DNA of 64,000 nt from Rhizophagus clarus. Taxonomy: Eukaryota; Glomeromycota; Glomeromycetes; Glomerales; Glomeraceae. The notes under the pieces were generated by a model, which saw only the letters and a list, made by a program, of their open reading frames with translations, did not search any database and was not told the origin of the DNA. Below are positions 22,530 to 33,808 of this stretch, in pieces. The stretch covers positions 62,001-126,000 of the forward strand of contig BLAL01000252.1 of assembly GCA_015698045.1 (NCBI GenBank). Reading direction: 5' to 3'. The position numbers were made by a program, and so were the translations under genes. Within the stretch, counting starts at the first letter, position 1. Each line of letters begins with the position of its first letter.

Positions 22530-24870
22530 TTATTCCTTTGCTTTTCTTATACGAGTTATGCGACCTTGTTCGCAAATAGAATAGTCCATGGCACGTAATG
22601 ATGTTCGTCGGTTTCGATATAATCTTGACTTTTCGATAAATATTTCATAACGGATTTTTCGAATACGATGTAAAGTTTCCTATCAAAAAAAAATAATCAA
22701 AGATTAACAAACCATATAGATATAATTAAAGTGAATGAGATACTCTACCTCCACACGTAGCAAAGATATTATAAATTTCTCTATAGCTGGCAAATAATCA
22801 ATTGATGTAGGTAGTTTAACCTTTTGTAATAAACCTAAACGCCAAACACCTTTACACCTCCAGTCCAGTCCATATATATTATAATTATAATCTAAATTGA
22901 ATAGATCAGTCATATATCAAGAATGTAGCGGAAAAAAAAAATCAAAGTGATTGAACTTACTGTATGAGTGTACTCCAAGAACAAAAAGTTTTTGGAACCT
23001 GCTTGGTTCTACACCATTGTTTTCTATACCTTCATTGACCAACACATCCCGCAATGAAACAGCTAAGTCAACCTTATCCATCCATTTTTTTCCTTTTGTT
23101 GCTGTAGGAAGACCCCCAGATCTTAAACCAATTAACGTCTCAAATTGGTCTTTACTAATCCTGAAATCAACTTTTTGACCGATTAAGCTTCTTTCTGTGG
23201 GCTTTGTTTTGAGGTTGGAAATTACAGACGATGCAAGACTTTGAATCTCACCTCTGTGCATAATAAATCAATTCAAATTAGCAAATGTATAAACAACGAA
23301 TATCCAATAAAAAACTTACTCTTCATAATGATAGGTTTGGCCAAAGGTCAATATCCCTTTTGTGACCATGTTAGTGAAATTGCTTCCAAATGCGACTTCA
23401 GACATTGGCAATCGTAAACGTTGAAGATTGTATGCACTATTTAATTTTAAAATTGTTAAATATTATAACCATCAAAAAGCCATAATAGAATAGGCAAAAA
23501 ACTTACTAAATCTGAATAAGTCGTCTAATGGTGTTTACTTTTATATTCTCCTATAAATGACAATCATTAGACCTGCGCTTTCATAAGAAACCAATACAGT
23601 GATATACGTACTTCAATTGCACAGCTTTCAATGCCGGTAATTAGGTCATGAGGATTCTTTGCCAATACCTAGAAGAGGGAATGAGTTGATATGCTAAATA
23701 AAAGATAATACTACAAACTCACTAACCTCAGTAATTTTGTCCATTAATTTATAAAACGGTTCATCTTGTTCAGATTCCAAATCACTCAAATTTACATTAC
23801 TTTTAAAATCTTTAATCATCTCATTCCATTCGTCATCTGTAAACAAATTTTTTACTTCGATATCTTCTCCAGAAAGATCTAATATTCCAAAATAAGCCGG
23901 ACTATAAATAAAAATGTTAAAAGTTGAGAAGCAGGCACTGGAAAATATATTTACGCTTACAAATCAAGTGTAACTTACTAGAGGTATGACTTTGTGCGAG
24001 GAATTTTTTCACGGTATTTAGATAATATTACACTAACATCTCTCCCGCTCGTCAAAATCCAACTTGTAATGGGATCAGTCAAGGTCTAAATTAAAAGAAA
24101 GGATGAATATTAGGTAAACACAAAAAAAGAGATAATAACATAGATATTAATATACAAACCTTTTCTATTGAGATTTCTTCTTCGCAGTACTCTTCATAAT
24201 CCCGGAATACCTTATGATCGTCGGCATCGCTATCTGTTAATACGATGTTTGAATCCATACTGAATACTTTGTTGTCATCAAAATCCACCTCATCATTTGG
24301 ATCTGTCTCTGATTTGTCACCAGTATCGTTATCAGCAATTCTCCTTTGTTTGGATTCATAGTAATGTCTTTCAAAAATTGGTAAGTAAAATAATAAGTAT
24401 TCGGTAATCAGTTACAGTATGTGCACCGAAATAAACTTACGTTGGCTAAGCCTTGAGTATGAGCATCACTTAATACAGTTTTATCTTTGACGATATTTGT
24501 CATCGACCGTGTTTCATACATTTCCTAATTTGTATGGCTATAAGTCAGATATTAACCCAGAGTGACGAATGCTTTTAACACTTACATTTGTATGAGAAAG
24601 ATCCAATTTATTGAAGTACTGTCGGACTTCGGAATTCTTCCAAGTGGACTCAAATTTGGACTCGAGATATTCTAGTTTACGTCTTGCACTCGCTAATAAT
24701 GAATTTGATGTACGACGTGTTACAATTATATTTTTTATAATGGTCGCGACTTCGTCCGCGCTGTCAGACGTGAACATAGGGTTCTGTATCGAATGCAAGC
24801 AACCTAGGATACTCCATTCGGAGTATTTAACAGTGTCAAAGTAGTTGTTGATTTGTCGGTATAAATCCAT
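22530..24870 (-). CDS. Multi-exon fungal gene of unknown function (about 11 exons)
   Basis: Exon 1 starts at the ATG at 24870 (MDLYRQINNYFDTVKYSEWS) and ends at 24587 before GTAAGT. Exon 2 is 24524-24441. Then follow an acidic exon with FSMDSNIVLTDSDADDHK (to about 24160), an exon with TSWILTSGRDVSVILSKY (about 24090-23980), one with PAYFGILDLSGEDIEVKNLF (about 23900-23730), one with VLAKNPHDLITGIESCAIE, a small one, one with YNLQRLRLPMSEVAFGSNFT, one with SLIGQKVDFRISKDQFETLI (to 22960), one with LDWRCKGVWRLGLLQKVKL, and a last basic exon ending at a TAA at 22530. Introns are 50-110 bases with GT-AG ends. The join between exons 2 and 3 does not keep phase as I read it. Function unknown; the SWILTSGR/LDLSGE pattern is one I recall as multicopy in Rhizophagus. 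Confidence 0.65.
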
Positions 24871-24980
24871 TTGTTGATCTAGAAATAAGTAAATAACATT
24901 GAAGGATAATTAGCTTAATAACCAGCCTGCGTTTAACGTGTCCAAGAATATATAACTAGGAACTTTGTTTCAATAGCAAC

Positions 24981-25295
24981 TGGTCAGCAAACGCCATGGA
25001 GTAGGTGACAATGTAGACACAGGAACAAATACGTGTCAACAAGGCAGGTATCCTGAACAATTGCTGCCAAACATCGGCCGAAAGGGGTCGCGAGCATGAA
25101 CTCACGGTGGTGCACAATCGGTGCGTAGGTTGCTAAACCGCAATATCTGGTCAACAATCGTCGTGGAGTAGGTGACAATGTAGACACAGGAAAAATACGC
25201 GTCATCAAGGCAGGTATCCTGAACAATTGCTGCCAAACATCGGCCGAAAGGGGTCGCGAGCATGAACTCACGGTGGTGCACAATCGGTGCGTAGG
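24981..25295. repeat. GC-rich tandem duplication, 2 x about 148 bases
   Basis: Copy 1 is 24981-25129 and copy 2 is 25148-25295. Long runs are identical, including ACATCGGCCGAAAGGGGTCG and the following CATGAACTCACGGTGGTGCA. The block is far richer in G and C than its surroundings and lies 110 bases upstream of the start codon of the 11-exon gene. It could be its promoter or upstream control region, or a remnant of an inserted sequence. A minus-strand open frame runs through both copies but I do not believe it is coding. Confidence 0.7.
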
Positions 25296-25504
25296 ATATT
25301 GCTGGAAGTTCATAATATCACAGTATACATTTAATAAATATTTACACCTAACCTGAACCGGCGACGACGAAGCGAGAATAAAAAAAAATCGAGAATCACT
25401 TGCTAGGAAGAAAAAAAATGAATACATATACGCGATTCGCACGTCGCACAGCCGATATCATACTGCGCATTTTTTCAGGTGATCGATTACACATGAGTAA
25501 CATG

Positions 25505-27876
25505 TAGGGATGGAAGTTAATTAACCATGGTTAATTAACCATGGTTAATTAACGGTTAATTTGGTTAGCTAAGATTGGTTAATTAACGGTTAATTTGGTT
25601 AATTATAAATTGACCAATCAGAGAAGCAAAATTTTCATCACGTGATCAAATTCTTTTTTTTTGATTATCAATTTTTTTTCATCATTTTTTTTTTTAATTT
25701 TAACAATGACCAAAAAAAGAGGTCCTGTCTGGAAACACTGGACAGTTATTACACAAAACCAAGTGGAAATAATTCACATCCTCCTGTACAATGTAATTAC
25801 TGTACCAAAATTTTTGACCGGGCTGTTCCTTCACGAATGCAAATACACCTTGATAAAGAATGCCCTGGAGCACCAGATAATGCAAAGTCTAAACAAAATG
25901 TAGGTTCACAAAATTCTATACCCGAAACTACACAATTTCACTCAAATATTGCATTAAATTCCATTCTTACAGATACACCAAATAGACCTGTAAAACGAAT
26001 TAAACCCCAAAAAATTGAAAGTTTTGTTGATCGTATGAGCGAAGAAGAACAAGAAGATCTTGAATTTCAATTAGCACAAGCATTGTATTCAGCTGGAGTT
26101 TCATTCTCCTTTGTTGATAATCCACTTGTTATTCAATTTTTTCAATACCTTCGACCAGTTTTCAAGTTGCCAAATAGAAAGAAACTAGCTGATGACTTGT
26201 TAGATGATGTTTATGATGAAGTAAAAGCACAAGCAGATGAACAAATTTCTAAAGCAAAATCACTTTGCATGGTTTCTGACAGTTGGTCTAATATTAATCA
26301 AAATTTGGTACAAAATTTTATAGTTTGTACTCCTAAGCCAATTTTTTTTGATACCACATTTTCAGGCGAAGAATCTCACACAGGAGAGTGGATTGCAAAC
26401 CAAATAATTCAACAAATGGAAATTATTGGTACTCATAAATTTTCCTCTGTCATTACAGATACAGCTAGTGTAATGAAAGCAGCATGAAAACGGATTGAAG
26501 AAAAATATTCTTATATTGTTTGTCTTGGATGTAACTCTCATATTATTAATCTATTAATTGGGGATATTTTGAAAATTGATGAAATTAAAGATATAGTCAA
26601 TAATGGCAAGATGATAGTAAATTATTTTAAATCTCATATACAAGCAGCGGTAAAACTAAAACGTATTCAGATTGAAATTATAATAAGGAGATTGCATTAG
26701 TTTTACCAACACTCACACGATAGGGTACGCATCTTAGCTGTTTTCAGTCACTTCTAAAATCAAAAATTGCTCTTGAACAAGTGCTAATGGATCCCGAAAT
26801 TCGCCAAAAAATAAATAGAGAAGTGAGAAATAATGTATTATCAGAAGAATTTTGGGAAATGGCAGATTTAATAACAAAAATTTTAGAGCCAATGGTTGTA
26901 ATTTTAAAATTGTTTGAGTCTGACACATCTACCCTTTCAACTGTTTATTCTCATTTTAATAAATTAATAAACAAAATTAGCGAACTTTCTTGTGAATTTT
27001 CTGAATATATTCAACAGCTTATTCATAAACGATGGGAGTATTCATACCATCCTGTTATGATGGCTGCTTATATGTTAGATCCACGTTTTTTAGAAGAAAG
27101 TGAAGATGCGGATATAGAGGCAATTGGATATGTTAAGTTTACAGAATTCACAAATAGAAGATTTGGTCAGGAGGAATCCATAAAATTATTTGCAGAATTA
27201 GTAGTGTTTCGTCAAAAAAATTCACCATATGATAACGAAACAATTTGATTATCATTATCCGTTCTTAGTCCATCCATATGGTGGCAATTTTAGCCAAAAA
27301 GTGAGCTTCAGCAATTAGCTATCAAAATTCTTTCAATTCTGACATTATCTGCAGCTGCTGAAAGAAATTTTTCAACCTTCAGATTTATTCATAATAAAAT
27401 CCGTAATCGATTACAAAATGATCGTGTAAAAAAATTGGTTTTTATTTATGGAAATCTTTGGATGCACAAAAGGGGTTTGAAACTTAAAAAAAATAAATTT
27501 ATACATGATCAGCGAAAATTGATAATAACGATAATGGTAATGATATTGGTAATAATAGTAATGATCATGTTGATAATGATAATGATTCAGATGATGATAG
27601 ATTTATTGGGTTGGAATTAAATATTACAGATATAGTAGCTGATGAATAAAATGTTTTGATTTTTTGATAATAAAATTTTAAATTTTTAAACGTTACATAC
27701 ATTATAAATAAAAATCTTATAAATAATAAAATATTAATTTAGCCTGAATTAACATAATTCAGTAGTTTTTGGGCAAAATTATAAAAGTTTAATTAACTGT
27801 TAATTAACTGTTAAATAACAGTTAATTAACCCAGTTAAATAACCAAATTATAATTAACTTTAATTTTCCATCCCTG
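25505..27876 (+). mobile_element. hAT transposon hAT-2
   Basis: Ends are TAGGGATGGAAGTTAA on the left and, read on the other strand, CAGGGATGGAAAATTAA on the right. Flanking bases GTAACATG (25497-25504) and GTAACATA (27877-27884) form an 8-base target duplication with one mismatch. Subterminal regions are full of GGTTAATTAACC-like palindromes on both sides. The transposase gene is on the plus strand. Length is 2372 bases. Confidence 0.9.
25706..27649 (+). pseudogene. hAT transposase (hAT-2), broken
   Basis: Start ATG at 25706 (MTKKRGPVWKHW). After a one-base frame change near 25740 comes a BED-type zinc finger (QCNYCTKIFDRAVPSRMQIH then LDKECPG), the catalytic core with SLCMVSDSWSNINQNLVQNF and TDTASVMKAA, an in-frame TGA at 26485, then LTRWGT-like sequence near 26720, a helical region with FKSHIQAAVKLKRIQIEI, and the C-terminal dimerisation region LSAAAERNFSTFRFIHNKIR with a final acidic Asp/Asn tail ending at a TAA at 27647. 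Further breaks lie around 26700-26770, at the TGA at 27246 and near 27520. It has no introns that I can see. Confidence 0.85.
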
Positions 27877-27962
27877 GTAACATAACGGAGTTTCTATGCT
27901 ACGATCGCGAATTTAAATTTATTGCTTGAAGTGAAGCAAGTAAGACAATATTTTATTCCATA

Positions 27963-28399
27963 CTATTTGCCATGTAATCCATAATTCCCATGTTTTCCAT
28001 CACAAATAGGGCATGGTGAGCTCCACGGCTGAAGTGAAGCAAAATTATAATTATCGATCCCTCTAAAACTATTTCGAAATTTCAAATATGGGAATTGCTC
28101 TAAGACTGACTGGATAATTGATTTTGGATCAGGTCTGACTTCGAAGGTGATAGGCTTGAAATCAGAGGCTTGAGGTAGTCCCAGCCAAAGGCGCTTAAGG
28201 CAAGGGACCAGTTCTGCTGACATATCTATCACAGCTTCCGATAATTACCATGGCTCATTTCCAGTTTGTTTTTTATATCTTTTGTATAATTTGAAATAAA
28301 TCTTATCTGTCAAAACGCTTGGTAATCCACTTAATTTGGCATGCCAATCTAGATATTCGGGGGTTAGTATTTTATCAGACAGTCATTTTCCTTTTTATA
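27963..28399 (-). pseudogene. C-terminal part of a zinc-binding AM-fungal protein, cut by a hAT MITE
   Basis: On the minus strand the frame enters from the edge of the element at 28408 with LTPEYLDWHAKLSGLPSVLT and YKRYKKQTGNEPW, meets a TAA near 28246, and continues as MSAELVPCLKRLWLGLPQAS, a segment with FKPITFEVRPDPKSI, and CPICDGKHGNYG, a CxxC-type zinc site, then a stop at 27963. I recall this family (FEV-PDP-SI ... CPIC) as multicopy in Rhizophagus, possibly linked to replication-type proteins; the role is not established. The 5' part is not found beyond the element. Confidence 0.5.
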
Positions 28400-28407
28400 T
28401 GTCTGCA

Positions 28408-31400
28408 TAGTGTTCCGCACAAATCAAATTAGACCAAATCAGGTTAGATTTGAAATTTGATTTGATCAAATCAAATCTGAAAAGTTTGAATTTGGATTTG
28501 AATCAAACCATTCAAATCTGATTTGAAATTTGATTTGAATTTGATTTGATTTGATTTAAATTTGATTCGATTCAAATCAAATTCAAATTCAAATCAAATC
28601 AAATTCATTCAAATAGATTTGTGATTTGGTTTGATTTGTTGAATTTTAAATAAAAAAATGCGTTTTGCAACGCAATATTAATAAAAAAATGTTGCGAAAC
28701 GTATTTCTTTAGTGTGTTTAAGGAGGGTTGGACATCATGTGGTTGCAGTAACTACCAATAATATTTACGGTAATTACAGGACCCCGAATAATACCAATAT
28801 AACTCACATACGGGTTTGCGTAGAGTTTATATGAAATTACTTTTTAAACCTACAAATTGAGTTTGCGTAGATCGGTCAATTTGGGATATTATGTTTGTGT
28901 AGAGTTTATAATAGATATACGTGGATTTATTTTTAAAAAATACTAATTTCGGTAAATTAAATTACTCGGTATTTACCAAAATTTATTTTATTTTATTTAT
29001 TTTTTCACTTTTTTTCGGTATTTTATACCAAATTTATTTATTTTTATTATTCTTTTTCGGGTTTTAATACCCTAATTCCAAAAGTCCGGTCGTGTTTTTC
29101 GCCCGGCAACACTACAAAAAATAAAAAAAAAAATAATTAATTTGTTAAAAAAAATACCGAAAAACACTTCACCCACCCTCCCTTACCTTAATTCCAAAAG
29201 TCCGGTCGTGCTTTTCGTCCGGCAACACTACAAAAAATAAAAAAAAAATCAATACTTAATTAATTAAAAAAAAACAACGAAACACCTCCCCCAACCCTCC
29301 CTTACCTTAATTCCAAAAGTCCGGTCGTGCTTTTCGTCTGGCAACACTACAAAAAAATAAAAAAAAAAACAATTAATTAGTTAAAAAAAATACCGAAAAA
29401 CACTTCCCCCACCCTCCCTTACCTTAATTCCAAAAGTCCGGTCATGCTTTTCGTCCGGCAACACTACAAAAAAATAAAAAAAAAGGTTAATACTTAATTA
29501 ATTAAAAAAAAACAACGAAACACCTCCCCCAACCCTCCCTTACCTTAATTCCAAAAGTCTGGTCGTGCTTTTCGTCTGGCAACACTACAAAAAGTAAAAA
29601 AAAAAGTTAATACTTAATTAATTAAAAAAAAAAAAACAACGAAACACCTCCCCCAACCCCTCCCTTACCTTAATTACAAAAGTCCGGTCGTGCATTTCGT
29701 CCGGCAACACTACAAAAAAATAAAAAAAAATAATTAATTAAATAGTTAAAAAAAACACCGAAAAACACTTCCCCACCCTCCCTTACCTTAATTCCAAAAG
29801 TCCGGTCGTGCTTTTCGTCCGGCAACACTACAAAAAAATAAAAAAAAAAACAATTAGTTAAAAAAAATACCGAAAAACACTTCCCCCACCCTCCCTTACC
29901 TTAATTCCAAAAGTCCGGTCATGCTTTTCGTCCGGAAACACTACAAAAAAATAAAAAAAAAGGTTAATACTTAATTAATTAAGAAAAACAACGAAACACC
30001 TCCCCCAACCCTCCCTTACCTTAATTCCAAAAGACCAGTCGTGCTTTTCGTCTGGCAACACTACAAAAAGTAAAAAAAAAAGTTAATACTTAATTAATTA
30101 AAGAAAAAAACAACGAAACACCTCCCCCAACCCCTCCCTTACCTTAATTCCAAAAGTCCGGTCGTGCTTTTCGTCCGGCAACACTACAAAAAAATAAAAA
30201 AAAATAATTAATTAAATAGTTAAAAAAAACACCGAAAAACACTTCCCCACCCTCCCTTACCTTAATTCCAAAAGTCCGGTCGTGCTTTTCGTCCGGCAAC
30301 ACTACAAAAAAATAAAAAAAAAACAATTAATTAGTTAAAAAAAATACCGAAAAACACTTCCCCCACCCTCCCTTACCTTAATTCCAAAAGTCCGGTCGTG
30401 CTTTTCGTCCGGCAACACTACAAAAAAATAAAAAAAAAAACAATTAATTAGTTAAAAAAAATACCGAAAAACACTTCCCCCACCCTCCCTTACCTTAATT
30501 CCAAAAGTCCGGTCATGCTTTTCGTCCGGCAACACTACAAAAAAATAAAAAAAAAGGTTAATACTTAATTAATTAAAAAAAAACAACGAAACACCTCCCC
30601 CAACCCTCCCTTACCTTAATTCCAAAAGTCTGGTCGTGCTTTTCGTCTGGCAACACTACAAAAAGTAAAAAAAAAAGTTAATACTTAATTAATTAAAGAA
30701 AAAAACAACGAAACACCTCCCCCAACCCCTCCCTTACCTTAATTCCAAAAGTCCGGTCGTGCTTTTCGTCCGGCAACACTACAAAAAAATAAAAAAAAAA
30801 TAATTAATTAAATAGTTAAAAAAAACACCGAAAAACACTTCCCCACCCTCCCTTACCTTAATTCCAAAAGTCCGGTCGTGCTTTTCGTCCGGCAACACTA
30901 CAAAAAGTAAAAAAAAAGTTAATACTTAAATTAATTAAAAAAAAAACAACGAAACACCTCCCCCAACCCCTCCCTTACCTTAATTCCAAAAGTCCGGTCG
31001 TGCCTTTCGTCCGGCAACACTACAAAAAATAAAAATAAAAAATAATTAATTAATTAGTTAAAAAAAACACCGAAAAACATTTCTCACCCTCCCTTACCTT
31101 AATTCCAAAAGTCCGGTCGTGCTTTTCGTCCGGCAACACTACAAAAAGTAAAAAAAAAGTTAATACTTAATTAATTAAAAAAAAAACAACGAAACACCTT
31201 CCCCAACCCCTCCCTTACCTTAATTCCAAAAGTCCGGTCGTGCCTTTCGTCCGGCAACACTACAAAAATAAACTGATAAATGATTAAAAAAAATGATCGG
31301 ATATTCGGATTATCTGATTAGATCGGCAAGTCACATGACCCTGCCTTTATACATTAGTATTGTTCGGGGTCCTGTAATTACGTTTAACCAGGTCATGTAT

Positions 31401-31652
31401 ATTTAATTCGATTTGATTTGGATTTGATTTGGATTTGTCAGATTTGATTCGGATTTGATTGAATTAGTTTAAGCTAATTTGAATTTGATTTGAAATCGAA
31501 TCAAATCTTTTTTTTTTAATTTGGATTTGAACTCAAATCTTGTTTTGAAGTTTGGATTTGATTTGCAAATCAAAATTATCAAATCGAATCAAATCAAACT
31601 TCAAATCAAATCCGAATTGATTTGATTTGACCAAATCGTTTGCGGAACACTA
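28408..31652. mobile_element. Non-autonomous hAT-like element with perfect 8-base duplication
   Basis: Ends are TAGTGTTCCGCA on both strands, flanked by perfect TGTCTGCA at 28400-28407 and 31653-31660. Subterminal regions (28420-28640 and 31390-31640) are dense in AAATCAAATC/GATTTGATTT words. There is no transposase. Inside is a second TIR pair: CAGGACCCCGAATAATACC at 28777 and, on the other strand, CAGGACCCCGAACAATACT ending at 31374, flanked by TAATTA on both sides. The inner element holds the mini-exon array A2. Total length 3245 bases. Confidence 0.88.
29060..31270 (-). repeat. Tandem mini-exon array A2, about 19 copies
   Basis: Units of about 115-125 bases. On the minus strand each has a T-rich tract ending TTTTTGTAG, a 41-base exon-like core (example 29827-29787, starting TGTTGCCGGACGAAAAGCAC and ending GGAATTAAG), and a donor GTAAGGGAGGG. 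Copies are very similar, differing at a few C/T and G/A positions (for example CGTCCGGC versus CGTCTGGC). The core reads LPDEKHDRTFGIK in one frame, CCRTKSTTGLLEL in a second and VAGRKARPDFWN then stop in the third. Because 41 is not a multiple of three, joining copies cycles through all three frames and stops, so a long spliced protein is unlikely. Confidence 0.75.
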
Positions 31653-31863
31653 TGTCTGCAAACAATTTAAATCCCCTTTTCTCATATAGACTTATTCATT
31701 CGAAAAAAAAAGATTAGAATTCCCAGACTATTGTAAAGCAATGAAACTATGCAACTATTTCAATTTCACGCTGTTCACATTTAATAAAGTAAGATCCTGC
31801 TTTATACCTACCTTCTATTTCTTCATCATCATGGCCTAATTTACATAATGGGCAGATATAGTC

Positions 31864-32664
31864 AGCATAGCGGATATCCCTATTTTATCACAATTTTACC
31901 GATCATTTATCGATCATTTATTAATTATTTATTCAATTTTATCATGTCACTATAATTAAATTAATTAGTTTTAATTGAACAATTCTACATAATAATATAT
32001 ACTCAAAACTTATAAGCAGTTTAATAATAGTTTAAATTTATCACAATTATATTAAATTTTATTAGAATTGTATGTTAAATAATTTATTTTTCAAAAATAA
32101 AGAATTTTCTTATAATTTTTAGACTATTTATAAAAAAAAATTGAAAGCAATTAGCAAAAATTTAGTTATATAATTTATTTGTTATTAAATTAATACAAAT
32201 GCCCAAACATTAATGTTTTCAAATCCAGAAATTGACTAAAACCTGAAAATTGGCTGAATTTTAATAATTAGTAATAATTTGATAATTTTGTGACAACTAG
32301 TGATCAGAATTTGATGTTTTATAGCTTGTTGGATTCGTCTTATCAAGACAAACGTTTTGGTAGTAATTTTATAAATATTTGTGAAAAATTGATTGAGAAA
32401 TGACGTTTTGAAAGTTTATATTTATTATACAGTTTATAATAATATAATTGTAAATGCAATTTTAGCCATAACTTCTTGGTTACCTAAAATTACATTTGGT
32501 TACTTCGGCCATTAACTTTAAGGAAGTTAAATTATAGCTCATAAAAGTTTCAAGCTTCACCCAAATTTCTGTGGCTTTGCCCGAAGCTTTAAAGTCTGAT
32601 ATCACTAAATTTACTATATGATCAGCAATGATTGGCAAGGTGATATAAGAATGACCGCTATGCT
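31864..32664. mobile_element. MULE-like non-autonomous element, 801 bases
   Basis: Ends are AGCATAGCGG on both strands. The flanking GATATAGTC is repeated exactly at 31855-31863 and 32665-32673, a 9-base duplication typical of Mutator-like elements. Removing the element restores the Gly-Asp-Tyr-Ile-Cys reading of the host coiled-coil gene, which confirms both borders. Interior is AT-rich without a transposase. Confidence 0.88.
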
Positions 32665-33808
32665 GATATAGTCCCCGCATGTTGTCTCATCAGTAATCCC
32701 ATAATAGTCAAAATTTTCAATACTACATTCTCTATATAAATTAGAATATTGATCCAATATCTTGTTGCGAAAATAGGAATGATCAGGCTTAGATTGGGAT
32801 GCAGATGATACACTTGTGATCACTACCTCACCACCACAGAAATCTTCCTCCTTAAGATCTGTGAGATCATTATCATCTGCTTTAGCTGGAGTGATTTGAG
32901 GTGTAGATGGTACATTTACTTCAGGCAAGATTTTTTTGGGATAGGCCATCTCAGAAATTTTGGACACATGACTAGCTTCCAGAGACAACTTTTCCAAAGA
33001 CATACCATAATCTATGATCTCTTGAAATTGCGCATCAGTAAGCTCTGAAATGGAATTTGCGCTATATGAATTAATATACTTGATCTTATCTAGACCCACT
33101 TTTTCAAATAATTTATAGTTTTTTCCAGCTCTCTAGATTTTCTTATACAAGCTATCCTGTGATACATCCCTAAGTTTTAGCCCCAATTTTTACAATCTTT
33201 TCTTGCAGAGGATAGAAAGCTATTCTGTGATAGTGTCATAAAGCATACCTCTCACCTTCTTTTCACCAAATTTACCATCATTGCTTCTGATAATCCCATC
33301 AAGCTGATCTCTGAAATCCTTCCAGTAGAGATACCAACATAAAATTTCTTCCTGATTAGCTCGATTTGCCCTATCTTCAGCATCGATAGCTTTGTCGCAT
33401 AACTGAGCTAGATGTTATGAGGCTTCATCGATGCTGTCATAGGTAACTTTTTCAGGATGGGTCATCTCAGAAACTTCAGTCTCATTATGGTTTATATAGG
33501 ATAGACTAACTGATTCTGAGAAGGAATTGAATAATTCATGCTTGAGTTCATATACTCCTTTTTTCTTATGTGACCTGCTACTCCCGGTAACTCTCTTTGT
33601 TTGCTTATGCAAACCTGGATTAGAGGTAGGACACTTGATCACTTGAGGCATTTTCTCTTCAGGATGTGTTGAAAGAGACTCTTGGGTTTGGCCAGAGACG
33701 CTAAAGCAAAGTTTTTTTTCCCGATTTCTCTGTCTAATCTTATTACTAACCTTTTTCTTATGCACCTTATCTAAGAAAGCGTCTATTTCCTTATCTTCTG
33801 GTAATGAA

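Noticed and set aside
24984-25442. 152-residue minus-strand frame
   Set aside because: It spans both copies of the GC-rich duplication and a low-complexity Phe run; no domain, and the duplication explains the openness.
30144-30326. Minus-strand open frame MFFFYFFVVLPDEKHDRTFG
   Set aside because: It reads straight through a T-rich acceptor tract and donor of array A2; repeated in the other copies only by periodicity.
29060-31270. Regular repeats resembling a CRISPR array
   Set aside because: The whole unit is repeated, with no unique spacers, and the organism is a eukaryote.
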